Made by a program: the position numbers and the translations under genes | Shown: piece by piece, positions 1 through 8,058 of the stretch | Numbering within the stretch: the first letter of the stretch is position 1 | How the letters are laid out: each line of letters begins with the position of its first letter | Origin: Bacillota bacterium | GTDB taxonomy: Bacteria > Bacillota > Clostridia > Lachnospirales > Lachnospiraceae | Reading direction: 5' to 3' | Assembly: GCA_023391695.1 (NCBI GenBank) | Contig: JAEWAK010000001.1 | Coordinates: 66,272-130,271 of the forward strand | Length of the DNA: 64,000 nucleotides | The notes under the pieces: model-generated | The model's input: only the letters and a program-made list of their open reading frames with translations | The model's database searches: none | What the model was told of the DNA's origin: nothing

Positions 1-204
1 TCGGATGCAGTAAGGGTTACGAATGCGATAATCCAGAAGAGCGAGCTTACAGTTCATGATTTGAAAGATAAATTTATCAGTAAATTTCCGGGTTTTCAAG
101 CTACTTATGATTATGCTGGGCCTACGATGGCAATTTATGAAATTCATTTTAAAGAAGCCGATGTAATTGTAGGTTTCAATAACACAGATAAGATTTCATT
201 ATAA
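1..204 (+). CDS. 3' end of an unrecognised gene (partial)
   Basis: An open frame enters the window at base 1 and stops at TAA 202-204, giving the last 67 residues of a protein. The visible part has no motif I recognise; it mixes charged and hydrophobic residues and ends in NTDKISL. A strong intrinsic terminator follows within ten bases, which supports this being the true 3' end of a transcribed gene. Function unknown because the bulk of the protein is outside the window. Confidence 0.6.
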   Translation, partial: SDAVRVTNAIIQKSELTVHDLKDKFISKFPGFQATYDYAGPTMAIYEIHFKEADVIVGFNNTDKISL

Positions 205-212
205 TGAGATAG

Positions 213-252
213 ACAAAGCAGACAATTTTTACCAGGTCTGCTTTGTTTTTTT
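213..252 (+). terminator. intrinsic terminator after the partial gene
   Basis: An 11-bp perfect stem (ACAAAGCAGAC at 213-223 with GTCTGCTTTGT at 236-246) is followed by an unbroken T run to 252. It sits directly behind the stop codon at 204. Confidence 0.85.
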
Positions 253-526
253 GAAGAAGATGGTAAATCATGACAAAAAAATGTAAAAAAAATTGTTGAT
301 AATCGCCGTTGGTGACGAGGAAAAATTAATGCTAAAATTAATTTGTGTTGAACCGGTTAGCATCTTAATATTAAGTTTATATATTATCAAAGGTTGATAT
401 GGATCTGATACGGTTCATCTAATATATTATAGAAGGAGAAGAAAAATGGAAAAACTGTAACTAATATCGATCAAGAAATAAGAAGGGAAAAATGAGAAAT
501 CTTAGATTTCACAGAAGGAGTATCAT
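253..526 (+). other. AT-rich intergenic leader
   Basis: No gene is visible here. It contains a Shine-Dalgarno-like GAAGGAG before a five-codon frame (ATG at 446), a short hairpin at 496-510 (GAAATC/GATTTC), and the GAAGGAG that serves the gene starting at 527. No convincing promoter pair was found. Confidence 0.4.
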
Positions 527-1603
527 ATGACTGATAAGCAGATTAAAGTTCTCATCATTGGAGGCGCAGGCATGGAAGGACGCCTTATCACAAAATATCT
601 CACAGAACGTGGAGCTACCGTCGTGGCATCTCTCGGTAGGAAAAGCCATTTAGGAGAAGATATCGGAACTCTCGCAGGAATTGATCCACTCGGGGTGAAG
701 CTTGAATCAGCCGATGATTTGGAAGTAGTTCTTGAACGCGTCAAGCCGGACATTGCAGTAAATTGTGCTGGTGAATTCGAAGAAATTGCACCACAGGTTC
801 GCACCTGTATCAATCACAATGCCAATGTCATTATGCTTGCAGGCGATGGGGTATTCCCATGGCTCAACAATCCGGAGCTATCCGATGAACTTAACCAAGC
901 AGCAAAGGAGCATCAGGTCTCACTTTTCGCCGCTGGAATCCAAGATGTTAACTGGTTGAATCTTGCAGTTGTCTTATCTGGTAACGCTCATGCCATCAAC
1001 GCCATTTACGGCGAAAGCTGGTGCCTGCTTGATTACTGCGGTCCCGCTGAGAGAAGGAATATGGGAATCGGACTTTCTTCTGAGGCGTTCTACGAACTCC
1101 ACAAGGATGAAGAATCCCCTCGTAGTCCATACGTGTACAGTCTTTACCAAATTGCTAAGCAACTTGGATTAAACATCACCAAAGAAGTGAACGCCCGTCG
1201 TGAGCCGATTTTTGCTAAAACAAACTACTACCACGAATTTGTCGGAGAAATCAAAGAAGGACATGTCATTGGTTGCCGTCTGGAAACCAACATTGAGACA
1301 CAGGAAGGTGTTCAGATTGATGGTGTCTTTGTCTACACATTTGCCCAGGAAGGTGATACGGGCAAGCAAATCTGGCGTTTTGACGGTGACCCGCCATTCG
1401 AATATTGCTCTCCGGATCCACGAGGCGATCTCAGTACATCCGCATCTGTCGTCAACCGACTTGCCGATGTTATTAATGCCTGTCGTAATTATACCAGCAA
1501 AGATAACAAGATCATTTCAAAGGAACAATGCCAATTTGGTATTGTCCCTTTGTTTTTTGGGAAGGTTGTATTTCTACAATTAAACTTATATTTGGAAATG
1601 TAA
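527..1603 (+). CDS. 2,4-diaminopentanoate dehydrogenase-like NAD(P)-dependent oxidoreductase
   Basis: The 358-residue product has an N-terminal Rossmann fold with the dinucleotide-binding signature LIIGGAGMEGRLI near residues 9-21, and then resembles the dihydrodipicolinate reductase/2,4-diaminopentanoate dehydrogenase (Ord) family. Recognisable stretches are the PW segment near residue 111, the DVNW segment and the late VVNRLADVINA, which in relatives precedes a short proline-rich tail. Here that tail is replaced by a lysine-rich and then hydrophobic sequence that reads through the gene's own terminator hairpin, so the extreme 3' end may be frameshifted or eroded. The start is set by GAAGGAG 11 bases upstream. 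Codon use is richer in C and G at third positions than most neighbours, hinting at acquisition. The substrate is uncertain, because no ornithine-degradation partners are nearby. Confidence 0.65.
   Translation: MTDKQIKVLIIGGAGMEGRLITKYLTERGATVVASLGRKSHLGEDIGTLAGIDPLGVKLESADDLEVVLERVKPDIAVNCAGEFEEIAPQVRTCINHNANVIMLAGDGVFPWLNNPELSDELNQAAKEHQVSLFAAGIQDVNWLNLAVVLSGNAHAINAIYGESWCLLDYCGPAERRNMGIGLSSEAFYELHKDEESPRSPYVYSLYQIAKQLGLNITKEVNARREPIFAKTNYYHEFVGEIKEGHVIGCRLETNIETQEGVQIDGVFVYTFAQEGDTGKQIWRFDGDPPFEYCSPDPRGDLSTSASVVNRLADVINACRNYTSKDNKIISKEQCQFGIVPLFFGKVVFLQLNLYLEM
1518..1558 (+). terminator. terminator hairpin inside the 3' end of the dehydrogenase ORF
   Basis: Arms at 1518-1532 and 1538-1551 (AAAGG..ACAATGCC with GGTATTGT..CCTTT, one G-U pair) are followed by TTTTTT. 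The open frame of the dehydrogenase gene reads straight through it to 1603, which suggests that the original stop codon lay upstream. Confidence 0.65.
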
Positions 1604-1621
1604 AGCAGGAGGAAAAAATAA

Positions 1622-2134
1622 GTGTTTCTGATTAATACTTATATTATTTATGGTGCGGCCGGCATCTGCCAGGTTAAAGATATTGGTAATCTTAAAATTG
1701 AAGGCATGGAATCTAAGAAACTATATTATACATTGGAGCCTTTGCATTCAAAAGGGGGGACTATTTATACTCCCGTGGACAATAATAAAGTAGTAATGCG
1801 AAAAATCATAACAAAAGAAGATGCATGGAAATTAGTTCAGGATGTTCCAAACATGGAAGCCATCTGTGCAATAGATGATAAAAGATGTGAACAGATATAT
1901 AAAGAATTATTAAAGAAATACGAATGCCGTGATTTAGTAAAGTTATATAAATGCCTGTATTTAAAGAAAGACCAGCGAAATACCAAGAACAAGAAATTAT
2001 CCGCTCTCGATAATAAATATTTAAATTTTACAGGAGACAGGTTATTCGAAGAGTTGGCTTTATCTCTTGAAATGTCGCGGGATGAGGTAGAAGAAATAAT
2101 AATTGAAAAAATGAAAGCACCTGCAAAAGGTTAG
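1622..2134 (+). CDS. CarD/CdnL-like RNA polymerase-binding regulator
   Basis: This 170-residue protein begins at GTG 1622, nine bases after AGGAGG (1608-1613). The N-terminal ~65 residues match the CarD/TRCF RNA-polymerase interaction domain: an opening YIIYGAAGICQVKDI, then a β-rich segment ending YYTLEPLHSKGGTIYTPVDN and the VVMRKIIT strand. The rest is helical with a YLKKDQR region, as in the DNA-binding domain of CarD/CdnL. Family members bind the RNA polymerase β subunit and influence open-complex stability at promoters. It starts 19 bases after the preceding stop, but the terminator at 1518-1558 argues for at least partly separate transcription. The family call is firm; target genes are unknown. 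Confidence 0.8.
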   Translation: MFLINTYIIYGAAGICQVKDIGNLKIEGMESKKLYYTLEPLHSKGGTIYTPVDNNKVVMRKIITKEDAWKLVQDVPNMEAICAIDDKRCEQIYKELLKKYECRDLVKLYKCLYLKKDQRNTKNKKLSALDNKYLNFTGDRLFEELALSLEMSRDEVEEIIIEKMKAPAKG

Positions 2135-2185
2135 ATTATATAAAAATAATAAAATTCCATAGTAATTAAGAAGATCATGGATTAA

Positions 2186-2359
2186 AAGACAGGTGTCAGG
2201 CAGGAAAATGGACGTAAAAGAAACAGAGAAGCTTGCGAAGAATTGGAAACGGTTCTTGATGATATAAGGAAATTAGAGTTGAATTCTATGACACCTGTTG
2301 ATGCATTAAATTATTTGTCTGATTTATATAAAAAAGTAAAAGTCAGTAAAAAAGAGTAG
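2186..2359 (+). pseudogene. mutS: C-terminal remnant of DNA mismatch repair protein MutS
   Basis: One frame from the stop at 2183 to TAG 2357-2359 has no start codon, but its last ~35 residues read LDDIRKLELNSMTPVDALNY and then LSDLYKKVK. This is the characteristic MutS C-terminus, where a TPxxALxxLxxLKKK segment ends the protein. The ATPase and mismatch-binding domains are absent. It lies in a 750-bp gene-poor stretch beside another core-gene remnant (2553-2870), so it looks like debris from a duplication or rearrangement rather than the working mutS. Confidence 0.6.
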
Positions 2360-2552
2360 TCTGGCAACAGGTTAACTGCTTACTTAGATAATAATTTTAT
2401 TGTAATATTGCACAAAAAATGAACGGATCATATACGAACAAATAACCAAACTTTAGTGAAAACGTAAGTTTTTACTTTCGAAAAAAGTATAATATTGATA
2501 AAATATAGTGTAGTAGGCATCGTTTTGGACTTGATAAATAAACATTATTTGA

Positions 2553-2870
2553 GGAAAATCCGGACATGCGGTACTTAAAAAATTTGATTATCATAAGGGA
2601 TATAAGTTCAGTACTTATGCAACCTGGTGGATAAGACAGGCAATCACAAGGGCAATTGCCGACCAATCCAGGACTATAAGAATTCCGGTACATTTGAAAG
2701 AGCAGATGAACCGGATCAGCGGTTGTTCAAGAAGATTTCTCTCAGATACCGGCAGAGACCCAACTGTTGCTGAGCTGGCAGAGCTTATGGGTATGCAGAA
2801 GAAAAAGCTGGAAGAGATCGTGAAGCCGCAAAAAGATACACAGAATTTAAGGGCATATTTAGAGAATTAA
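2553..2870 (+). pseudogene. fragment of a housekeeping (RpoD/SigA-type) sigma factor
   Basis: A start-less frame encodes sigma-70 region 2.2-2.4, visible as KKFDYHKGYKFSTYATWWI and then RQAITRAIADQSRTIRIPVH, followed by a region 3-like segment (GRDPTVAELAELMG..KLEEIVK). It ends at TAA 2868-2870. Region 1, the first part of region 2 and all of region 4 are missing. In intact proteins this core sits in the middle of a protein of over 350 residues. It ends 18 bases before uvrA and cannot act as a complete sigma factor. The sequence is well kept in the DNA-melting region, so the loss may be fairly recent. Confidence 0.8.
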
Positions 2871-2888
2871 AATTTAGAAGGGAACCCT

Positions 2889-5720
2889 ATGGAAAAGAAA
2901 TCATATATAAAAATTAAAGGTGCAAGGGTTCACAATCTGAAAAATGTGGACATTAATGTACCGAGAAATAAGTTGGTAGTGATTACGGGGCTGAGCGGTT
3001 CCGGTAAATCCTCCCTGGCATTTGATACGATTTACGCAGACGGCCAGCGAAGATATATGGAATCTTTATCATCCTATGCGCGAATGTTTTTAGGGCAGAT
3101 GGAAAAACCGGAAGTGGAAAGTATAGAAGGATTATCACCTGCCATTTCCATAGCGCAAAAATCTACAAACCGCAACCCACGTTCGACAGTAGGAACAATC
3201 ACGGAAATATATGATTATTTAAGGCTGCTTTATGCCAGGATTGGCATTCCACATTGTCCGAAATGCGGGAGGGTAATAAAAAAACAGTCCGTTGACCAAA
3301 TGATCGATGCCATTATGGATTTGCCGGAAGGAACCAGGTTCCAGTTACTTGCACCGATCGTCAGAGGGAAAAAAGGACGTCACGGAAAAATACTGGAACA
3401 GGCAAGAAAAAGCGGGTTCGTTCGTGTTATCATCAATGGCAGTCTGCGAGAATTGAATGAAAGTATTGAGCTTGACAAAAACAGCAGGCATAATATCAGC
3501 ATTGTTCTGGACCGGCTGGCAGTAAAAGCCGGCATTGAACCAAGGCTTACGGATTCCATCGAACATGCCATGAAGCTGTCGGAGGGTATGGCAGTTGTTG
3601 ATATAGCAGACGGTGAATCATTTACACTTAGCGCAAATTATGCTTGTCCGGAATGCGGAATCAATTTGGATGAAATTGAACCAAGAAGTTTCTCCTTTAA
3701 TAATCCCTTTGGTGCCTGCCCGGAATGCAGCGGTTTAGGTTATAAAATGGAATTTGATGAGGAACTGATGATACCGGATAAGTCCCTTAGTATTGATGAA
3801 GGCGCAATCGTTGTTCCCGGCTGGCAGTCCTCCAAGGAGGAAGGCAGCTTTACCAGGGCTATTTTAAAGGCACTTTCTGAACGGTTTCATTTTAAGCTTA
3901 ATATACCTTTTGACTCCTATACTAAGGAAGTGCATGACATACTGCTTTATGGCACGGAGGAAAAAGTAATCGTCTATTATAAAGGAAAACGGGGAGAAGG
4001 AACCTATCCTGTTGCATTTGAAGGACTGATTAAGAATGCCGAAAGAAGATACAGGGATGGCGCAGAAGTCGTAAGGGCTGAATATGAAACCTATATGAAG
4101 ATAACCTACTGTAAATCCTGCGGAGGTCAGAGGTTGAAAAAAGAGGCCCTCGCGGTAACTGTGGCAGACAGAAATATATATGAGACTACTGAATTTTCCA
4201 TACAGGAATTTTATGACTTTTTTGAAAATATTATGCTTACGGCATTTCAGCAGTCCGTTGCTGAGCAGATACTAAAAGAAATCAAAGCCAGGGCAAAGTT
4301 TTTACTTGATGTAGGGTTAAAATATCTTACCCTTGCCAGGGGAGCTTTTACATTATCCGGCGGGGAGGCGCAAAGGATCCGGCTTGCGACCCAGATTGGG
4401 TCCGGACTTGTCGGAATCACATACATTCTGGATGAACCCAGCATAGGACTACATCAGCGGGATAATGCCAAGCTCTTAAATACATTATTCCATTTAAGAG
4501 ATCTGGAAAATACCGTAATTGTTGTGGAACATGATGAAGATACCATAAGGGCGGCGGATTATGTGATTGATATTGGGCCTGGTGCCGGTGAACATGGCGG
4601 GGAGATCATTGCCGCCGGTACGGCAGAAGAACTGATAAACAATAAAAACTCCATAACAGGAGCTTATTTAAGCGGTAAATTGTCTATTCCGGTACCGGAT
4701 ACCAGAAGGAATCCGAACGGTTTTCTATGGGTTCATGGGGCCAGAGAAAATAATCTGAAAAATATTGATGTAGGGTTTCCGTTAGGTGTGGTTACCTGTA
4801 TTACCGGCGTATCCGGTTCCGGAAAAAGCACCCTTGTAAATGAGATATTATATAAAACCCTTGCCAGAAATTTAAACAGAGCAAGGTGTATTCCTGGTAA
4901 ATGCGATAAAATAGAGGGTATGGAGCAATTAAACAAAGTTATTAACGTTGACCAGAGCCCTATAGGCAGGACGCCAAGATCGATTCCTGCAACCTATATA
5001 GGGGTATTTGATTTGATTCGGGAATTATTTGCGGAAACACCGGTGGCAAAGACAAAAGGATATGGGAAAGGAAGGTTCAGTTTCAATGTGAAAGGCGGCA
5101 GATGTGAGGCCTGCAGCGGAGACGGAATCATAAAAGTGGAGATGAACTTTTTACCGGATGTCTATGTAACCTGTGATACCTGCAAAGGTAAAAGGTTTAA
5201 CAGGGAAACTCTGGACGTACAATATAAGAATAAGAATATCTATGATGTTTTGGAAATGACAGTGGAAGAAGCCCTGACTTATTTTGAAAATGTTCCTAAA
5301 ATACGTAATAAGATACAGACCCTTTATGATGTTGGTTTATCCTATATAAAACTGGGACAATCCTCATCCACCTTATCCGGCGGCGAAGCCCAGAGAATCA
5401 AACTCGCAGCCGAACTCAGCAGGCCGGGTACCGGTAAAACTATATATATACTCGATGAACCGACGACCGGCCTTCATTTTGCAGACGTTCATAAGTTAAC
5501 GGAAATTTTAAAAAGATTAGCGGAAAGCGGAAATACAGTTATCGTTATTGAGCATAATCTTGATTTGATAAAGACGGCGGATTATATTATTGATATGGGG
5601 CCGGAAGGAGGAGAGGGAGGCGGAACGGTAGTATGCCAGGGAAAACCGGAAGAGATAGTAGATATAAAAGAATCTTTTACCGGTGAATATTTGAAAAGAT
5701 ACCTGAAACCTAATTATTGA
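2889..5720 (+). CDS. uvrA: excinuclease ABC subunit A
   Basis: Full-length UvrA (943 residues), the damage-recognition ATPase of nucleotide excision repair, which loads UvrB on lesions. Two ABC ATPase modules are evident: Walker A GLSGSGKSS near residue 34 and GVSGSGKST near residue 640, and two LSGGEAQRI signatures near residues 485 and 825, each followed by a Walker B ILDEP. Zinc-binding cysteine pairs are present (CPKC near residue 121, CPEC twice around residues 253 and 280, CEAC and CDTC around residues 740-765). The start ATG follows AGAAGGG. uvrB is not adjacent. Expression in Firmicutes is usually LexA-controlled, but no clear LexA box is visible upstream, where the sigma-factor fragment lies. 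Confidence 0.98.
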   Translation: MEKKSYIKIKGARVHNLKNVDINVPRNKLVVITGLSGSGKSSLAFDTIYADGQRRYMESLSSYARMFLGQMEKPEVESIEGLSPAISIAQKSTNRNPRSTVGTITEIYDYLRLLYARIGIPHCPKCGRVIKKQSVDQMIDAIMDLPEGTRFQLLAPIVRGKKGRHGKILEQARKSGFVRVIINGSLRELNESIELDKNSRHNISIVLDRLAVKAGIEPRLTDSIEHAMKLSEGMAVVDIADGESFTLSANYACPECGINLDEIEPRSFSFNNPFGACPECSGLGYKMEFDEELMIPDKSLSIDEGAIVVPGWQSSKEEGSFTRAILKALSERFHFKLNIPFDSYTKEVHDILLYGTEEKVIVYYKGKRGEGTYPVAFEGLIKNAERRYRDGAEVVRAEYETYMKITYCKSCGGQRLKKEALAVTVADRNIYETTEFSIQEFYDFFENIMLTAFQQSVAEQILKEIKARAKFLLDVGLKYLTLARGAFTLSGGEAQRIRLATQIGSGLVGITYILDEPSIGLHQRDNAKLLNTLFHLRDLENTVIVVEHDEDTIRAADYVIDIGPGAGEHGGEIIAAGTAEELINNKNSITGAYLSGKLSIPVPDTRRNPNGFLWVHGARENNLKNIDVGFPLGVVTCITGVSGSGKSTLVNEILYKTLARNLNRARCIPGKCDKIEGMEQLNKVINVDQSPIGRTPRSIPATYIGVFDLIRELFAETPVAKTKGYGKGRFSFNVKGGRCEACSGDGIIKVEMNFLPDVYVTCDTCKGKRFNRETLDVQYKNKNIYDVLEMTVEEALTYFENVPKIRNKIQTLYDVGLSYIKLGQSSSTLSGGEAQRIKLAAELSRPGTGKTIYILDEPTTGLHFADVHKLTEILKRLAESGNTVIVIEHNLDLIKTADYIIDMGPEGGEGGGTVVCQGKPEEIVDIKESFTGEYLKRYLKPNY

Positions 5721-5811
5721 AAAATAGAACTGTGAACTGAATGAAGAAGAATTACTATATTTGAGTTTGCATATTAACAGATTATGTTCTCGGGAGGAAT
5801 CAGGATGTTAT

Positions 5812-5856
5812 AAGAAAAGTGGTACAGATTATTATCCTATACCGCTTTTCTTTTTT
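5812..5856 (+). terminator. uvrA terminator
   Basis: A 13-bp stem with one G-U pair (AAGAAAAGTGGTA at 5812-5824 and TACCGCTTTTCTT at 5840-5852) runs into a T tract ending at 5856. Confidence 0.85.
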
Positions 5857-5981
5857 ATATGAAAATTAAAATTCTAAATAAAGCATTGAAAGATTATTAT
5901 ATATTTACTTCATTCCTTGAAATTAAAATAATTGTATAAAGTGCATGAAAATACTAGAATTGATTTGTGTATTTATACAGA

Positions 5982-6009
5982 TTGTATAATAAAGCAAATC
6001 TGTTATAAT
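5982..6009 (+). promoter_or_regulatory. candidate sigma-A promoter of the racemase/glycosidase locus
   Basis: TTGTAT (5982-5987), a 16-bp spacer and TATAAT (6004-6009). The predicted start near 6016 falls just before the palindromic operator at 6023-6037. An alternative -10 (TATAAT 5985-5990) lies upstream with a poorer spacer. The stretch 5857-5981 is AT-rich and otherwise empty. Confidence 0.55.
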
Positions 6010-6022
6010 ATATTTAAAGGTA

Positions 6023-6037
6023 ATACGTAATACGTAG
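6023..6037 (+). promoter_or_regulatory. GntR/FadR-type operator, site 1
   Basis: ATACGTAATACGTAG contains ACGT-N3-ACGT, hence GTNNNAC, the core of FadR-subfamily operators. It lies between the predicted transcription start and the AAGGAGG of the gene at 6059. It is one of three such sites in this locus. Confidence 0.6.
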
Positions 6038-6058
6038 TATGAATTAAGGAGGATAGGA

Positions 6059-6718
6059 ATGGGGAAAAAGCTTTATACAATTAATACGGTAAATAATTTT
6101 ATGGATATCATTTTTAACCCTTTCATGAAACCATTTGAAGAGGAAAATCCAGATATCAGCATATACAATATTATGGATGATAGTCTTTTAAAAGAAACCC
6201 GTGAACATGGTGGAATAACACCGGCAATCGCTTCACGTATTCTGAATTATGCAAAGGCCGCTGAAAATTCAGGAGCAGATGGAATTATAGTTACCTGTAC
6301 ATCAGTAAATCAAGCAACAAAAATGATACGTCCGCTCTTAAATATTCCAATAATTAATATTGAAGAACCTGTAGCAGAAATGTGCGTTAAAAACGGAACG
6401 AAGATAGGAGTGCTTGCAACACTACCAACAAGTCCTGCTGCAATTTCAAAAGTGATTCAAGAAAAAGCATATGAAGCAGGAAAAGATATTGAAATTAATG
6501 TTTCTGTTGCAGATGGTGCTTTTGATGTACTATGTGCCGGTAACAGAAAGAAGCATGATGAAATGGTATGTGAATCACTTTATAAATTAGCAAAACAGGT
6601 TGACGTAATTGCTTTTGCACAAATTTCAATGAGTTTGCTGGAACATAATGAGTTGGATGTACCGATTTATAAAATAGGTACATCGGGATTATTAAAAATA
6701 AAAGAATTGATGATTTAA
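6059..6718 (+). CDS. aspartate/glutamate/hydantoin racemase-family protein
   Basis: The 219-residue protein matches the Asp/Glu/hydantoin racemase superfamily: the first catalytic cysteine is in GIIVTCTSVN near residue 81, and the IPIINIEEP and TKIGVLATLPT segments follow in the usual order. The position that normally holds the second catalytic cysteine reads AFAQISMS, as in a subset of uncharacterised relatives, so classical two-base racemisation is doubtful. It may act as an isomerase, decarboxylase-like enzyme or lyase on a 2-hydroxy or 2-keto acid. The ATG is served by AAGGAGG and the gene lies behind a palindromic operator. It shares that operator type with the glycosidase and transketolase genes downstream, so a shared pathway is inferred. 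Confidence 0.75.
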   Translation: MGKKLYTINTVNNFMDIIFNPFMKPFEEENPDISIYNIMDDSLLKETREHGGITPAIASRILNYAKAAENSGADGIIVTCTSVNQATKMIRPLLNIPIINIEEPVAEMCVKNGTKIGVLATLPTSPAAISKVIQEKAYEAGKDIEINVSVADGAFDVLCAGNRKKHDEMVCESLYKLAKQVDVIAFAQISMSLLEHNELDVPIYKIGTSGLLKIKELMI

Positions 6719-6728
6719 ATTTATAATT

Positions 6729-6743
6729 AAACGTATGACGTAA
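6729..6743 (+). promoter_or_regulatory. GntR/FadR-type operator, site 2
   Basis: AAACGTATGACGTAA holds the same ACGT-ATG-ACGT core as the site at 12102-12116. It lies 28 bases upstream of the glycosidase start, next to a TATAAT-like sequence at 6722-6727. Confidence 0.6.
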
Positions 6744-6771
6744 TACCTATTATCTTGAAAAGGATTTTAAT

Positions 6772-8040
6772 ATGAAGACAAGACTAACAATAAAACACAC
6801 ACATTTTTATATAAATGATACTATCATTTATGGAGATATACCAGGTTGTCCGGAAGAAAAAAAAGGTTTATTAATGAATGCAAGATTCATACAGGGAATT
6901 TTCGACGAAAAAAACGATGTAAACAGATTCAATCGATTCGGACGAAAGTTTGATCCGGCTGTAAACGTCGATCAGATGATCGATGCTTTACCGGAATGGC
7001 ATGAATTTGGATTAAGAGCAATTACAGTAGGATTTCAGGGAGGTGGTCCTTGCTATACAGTAGATAGTACAACAATGAATAACAATCCTTTCAGTGAGGA
7101 CGGTACAAAAATAGAAGAAGCGTATCTTGAAAGAATGTATAAAGTAATCCGTGCCGCAGATGAGATAGGAATGATAGTAATTGTCAGTTTGTTTTACTGT
7201 ACACAAAGCCAGTATTTAAAAGATGACGCTGCAGTAATAGAAGCAACGAAGACAGCAAGCAATTGGCTTAAAAACATAAAGGCAACGAATGTTATTATTG
7301 AAATAGCAAATGAACATGATGTGGAAAGTTATAAAGTACATCCTATTTTGTATAATGACAGGGGAATTGTTGAACTGATTCAGATAGCACAAAGGGAATC
7401 CGGCGGAATTCCTGTCGGGTGCAGCGGGACAGGGGCTTACTTTTCGGAGAGTATAGGGAAGGCCTCCGATGTGATCCTGATTCATGGCAATAACCAGACG
7501 AGGCAGCAATTTTATAATCATATTATGCAGGCAAAAGCAATTAAACCTGCAAAACCAATTGTCTGCAATGAAGATTCACAGGCGCTGAGCCAAATGGAAG
7601 TTGCTCTTAAAAATGGGGTATCGTGGGGATACTATAATAATATGACGAAACAGGAACCGCCGGTTAATTGGAAAATTACAAAGGGAGAGGATTTTTATTT
7701 TGCAGTCCGTATGGCAGAAGCTTTGGGAATAAAAAAGAATGAATTGCCGCTAGAAGATCAGTTTTATTTACAAGGATTTGAACCGGAAATGCAGTATGAC
7801 GGAAAAAGGTGGATCAGATTGGCGTGCCTGTATCCGGAAAGAATTAATTATGTTAACTTTTATCGGAATGGAAAGCTTGAAGCAACGGCTTATGATGATC
7901 CGTTTACAATTAATTTCCTTTTCAATTGGTTACAAAAACCTGTTATAAATATTCACCAGGATGAAGAATGGACAGCAGAAATTATACTGGCAGATGGGAT
8001 AAAAATTTTAAAAAAAGTAATAGTAAACAATAATCAGTAA
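6772..8040 (+). CDS. clan GH-A-type glycoside hydrolase (TIM barrel), cytoplasmic
   Basis: This 422-residue protein has no signal peptide and reads as a (β/α)8 glycosidase. The putative acid/base glutamate is in VIIEIANEHDV near residue 182, the typical NE at the end of β-strand 4. A second conserved glutamate, the likely nucleophile, is in IVCNEDSQ near residue 267. The C-terminal ~100 residues form a β-rich accessory domain. I cannot place it in a numbered GH family. Because it is intracellular and sits just before an ABC sugar importer, it probably cleaves an imported oligosaccharide or glycoside. It starts 53 bases after the racemase gene with its own operator between them. Confidence 0.7.
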   Translation: MKTRLTIKHTHFYINDTIIYGDIPGCPEEKKGLLMNARFIQGIFDEKNDVNRFNRFGRKFDPAVNVDQMIDALPEWHEFGLRAITVGFQGGGPCYTVDSTTMNNNPFSEDGTKIEEAYLERMYKVIRAADEIGMIVIVSLFYCTQSQYLKDDAAVIEATKTASNWLKNIKATNVIIEIANEHDVESYKVHPILYNDRGIVELIQIAQRESGGIPVGCSGTGAYFSESIGKASDVILIHGNNQTRQQFYNHIMQAKAIKPAKPIVCNEDSQALSQMEVALKNGVSWGYYNNMTKQEPPVNWKITKGEDFYFAVRMAEALGIKKNELPLEDQFYLQGFEPEMQYDGKRWIRLACLYPERINYVNFYRNGKLEATAYDDPFTINFLFNWLQKPVINIHQDEEWTAEIILADGIKILKKVIVNNNQ

Positions 8041-8058
8041 ATAGCGGAGGTATGGAGG

